A DNA stretch of 64,000 nucleotides, taken from contig NC_018010.1 in assembly GCF_000265405.1 (NCBI RefSeq), forward strand, positions 310,001 to 374,000. The letters run 5' to 3'. Under the pieces are notes generated by a model. It saw only the letters and a list, made by a program, of their open reading frames with translations. It had not been told where the DNA came from and searched no databases. A program made the translations under genes and the position numbers. Below, piece by piece: positions 62,653-64,000 of this stretch (its first letter is position 1; each line of letters opens with the position of its first letter). Source of the stretch: Belliella baltica DSM 15883. Lineage in GTDB: Bacteria > Bacteroidota > Bacteroidia > Cytophagales > Cyclobacteriaceae.

Positions 62653-62681
62653 CAAATATAGGGATTCATAATGAAGCCAAA
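62653..62681 (-). promoter_or_regulatory. promoter of the PafA-like gene
   Basis: On the minus strand TATATTTG (62660-62653) matches the -7 consensus, and TTTTGG with TTTG at 62681-62678 lies 17 bases upstream as -33. The start codon is 23 bases downstream. Confidence 0.55.
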
Positions 62682-62832
62682 ATGACCTTTGTGTTAAATC
62701 GTAAAATTGCTTTTAAACAAGTCTATTTGGATGATTAAAAAAACATTAGAATTAGATTTTGACCAATGGTTTCCTGAATTTCGGAAATGAAACGTATCTT
62801 TCCTTTTCATTTCAGTCAAAATATACCTAATC

Positions 62833-64000
62833 ATGAAAAGAAAGCTTGTTTATTTATTTGCCATCATTTTATTCAGTTCTACTGCTTTTTCGCCAAGCTT
62901 TGCACAGTCTTGGTTTGATGATGGCTTGAGTCCTGAATTTCATCAAGGAAGAAGAGATTTGCTCAGAGAAAAAATGCCGGAAAATGCTGTAGCTGTATTT
63001 TTCAACAACCCGGTCAAAAACAGATCAAATGATACCCATTTTGAATACAGACCAAATTCAGACTTTTACTATCTGACTGGTTTCAGAGAGCCGAATTCGG
63101 CTTTGATCGTGTTCAAAACTCCTCAAATGATCGATGGGCAAGAAGTGAATGAAGTGATCTTTGTTCAAAAAAGAGATCCAAGAACAGAACAGTGGGAAGG
63201 TGAAAGATTGGGAATCGAAGGTGTTAAAGAAAAGTTAGGATTTAAATCAGTCTTCTTAAATGCAGATTTTCTAAAAAACCCAGTATTTGATTTTTCAGCA
63301 TTTACACAGATTCTATCTTTCAATTTACCTGAGATTGAAGGGGGCAGACACAATGCAGAATTAAGAGCCATGACAGAGGCTTTCAAAGCCGTAAATACAA
63401 GTCCAGCAAGACCTGCAGATCAGGTGCTCAGCCAGATCATGAATCAGATGAGAGCGGTTAAAACATCAGAGGAATTAGTTCTTTTGAAAAAAGCAATCGA
63501 AATCTCTGGACATGGACATATTGAATCCTTCAAATCCATCAAACCAGGAGTTTCTGAAAGAGCCATACAAGGTGTCCATGAATTTGTGCATAAAGCCATG
63601 GGTGCAGAATACGTGGGCTATGGTTCTATCGCCGGAGCTGGCAACAACAGTACGATTCTACATTATGTTTACAACAGTGTTAGAGACCTAAAAGAAGGTG
63701 TGATGCTGATGGATATAGGTGCAGAGTACAGAGGCTATTCAGGAGATATTACGAGAACAGTACCTGTAAAAGGCAAATTCTCTGCTGAAGAAAAAGCCAT
63801 ATATGAAATCGTCCTAAAAGCATTGGAAGAGAGTACAAAAGCAAGTAAGCCAGGTTCTAGTTTCCAAGAAATCGGTGCGATTTCCAAAGAAATTATCGAC
63901 AAAGGCTTAGCCGATTTAGGAATCATCGAAGCCGGAGCAAGACACCCTTATTTCCCTCATGGCATTGGTCATCACTTAGGTTTGGATGTACATGACAGAG
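62833..64000 (+). CDS. Xaa-Pro aminopeptidase (M24B family), exported; 3' end outside window
   Basis: About 389 residues are visible, starting MKRKLVYLFAIILFSSTAF, a signal peptide, so the enzyme acts in the periplasm or envelope. The N-terminal creatinase-like domain contains FEYRPNSDFYYLTGFREP. The catalytic domain supplies metal ligands in MLMDIGAEYRGYSGDITRTVPV (two Asp; shown here in part) and HGIGHHLGLDVHD with the His ligand, right at the window edge. It removes N-terminal residues preceding proline. The remaining ligands (two Glu) are expected beyond 64000. It is divergent from the PafA-like gene. Confidence 0.92.
   Translation, partial: MKRKLVYLFAIILFSSTAFSPSFAQSWFDDGLSPEFHQGRRDLLREKMPENAVAVFFNNPVKNRSNDTHFEYRPNSDFYYLTGFREPNSALIVFKTPQMIDGQEVNEVIFVQKRDPRTEQWEGERLGIEGVKEKLGFKSVFLNADFLKNPVFDFSAFTQILSFNLPEIEGGRHNAELRAMTEAFKAVNTSPARPADQVLSQIMNQMRAVKTSEELVLLKKAIEISGHGHIESFKSIKPGVSERAIQGVHEFVHKAMGAEYVGYGSIAGAGNNSTILHYVYNSVRDLKEGVMLMDIGAEYRGYSGDITRTVPVKGKFSAEEKAIYEIVLKALEESTKASKPGSSFQEIGAISKEIIDKGLADLGIIEAGARHPYFPHGIGHHLGLDVHDR

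Overview
The window looks like a chromosome segment from a Bacteroidota bacterium of the order Cytophagales, most likely a Cyclobacteriaceae relative such as Algoriphagus or Belliella. The evidence is AT-rich DNA, TAnnTTTG-type promoters, a cysteine-free type B ribosomal protein L31, the Bacteroidetes-type GlmU-like protein, a GWxTD protein, a DUF2723 membrane protein, many OMP/PorT-like barrels and a PafA-type phosphatase. The genus is an inference. No rRNA, tRNA or cas genes were seen.

Layout. 1-38.4 kb is ordinary core genome. It holds a thioredoxin and a persulfide-dioxygenase-like gene (cut by the left edge), a DUF2723 glycosyltransferase-like protein, a frameshifted outer-membrane barrel, a methyltransferase, GWxTD and rlmB, then comM/yifB, an MsbA-like exporter and a Wzi/RemB-like barrel. 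A long plus-strand run follows: rpmE2, glmU-like, holB, a retropepsin-like protease, rimK, hemC, a cyclophilin lipoprotein, an RmlD-like reductase and an NSS transporter. Next come a galactose block (galK, galM, LacI regulator), an M28/QC-like lipoprotein, cysS, a toxin-antitoxin pair, purH, purN, an SPFH lipoprotein, a UbiA prenyltransferase, recQ, csbD and a homogentisate-dioxygenase-like gene.

38.7-60.6 kb is an accessory island. Its first part (38.7-46.5 kb) has a small Asp-box-like protein, a 645-residue unknown, a frameshifted small gene, an ADP-ribosylglycohydrolase, a PPP-type phosphatase, an unknown 189-residue protein, a truncated FtsZ-like protein with a Tat-like N-terminus and a divergent WYL regulator. 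A GCCAAAATATGTC motif recurs upstream of several of these genes and suggests a local WYL regulon. The second part (46.6-55.4 kb) is a five-gene type I restriction-modification operon: hsdM, a YhcG-type nuclease, hsdS, a RibD-like deaminase fused to an ATP-binding/HTH module, and hsdR. Three evenly spaced palindromic units lie just upstream of hsdR. The third part (56.0-60.6 kb) is a pile of insertion sequences: an IS66-type element with a perfect 8-bp target duplication and two adjacent IS3-type elements with probable -1 frameshift sites.

Core genes resume at 61 kb with a PafA-like phosphatase and an aminopeptidase P cut by the right edge.
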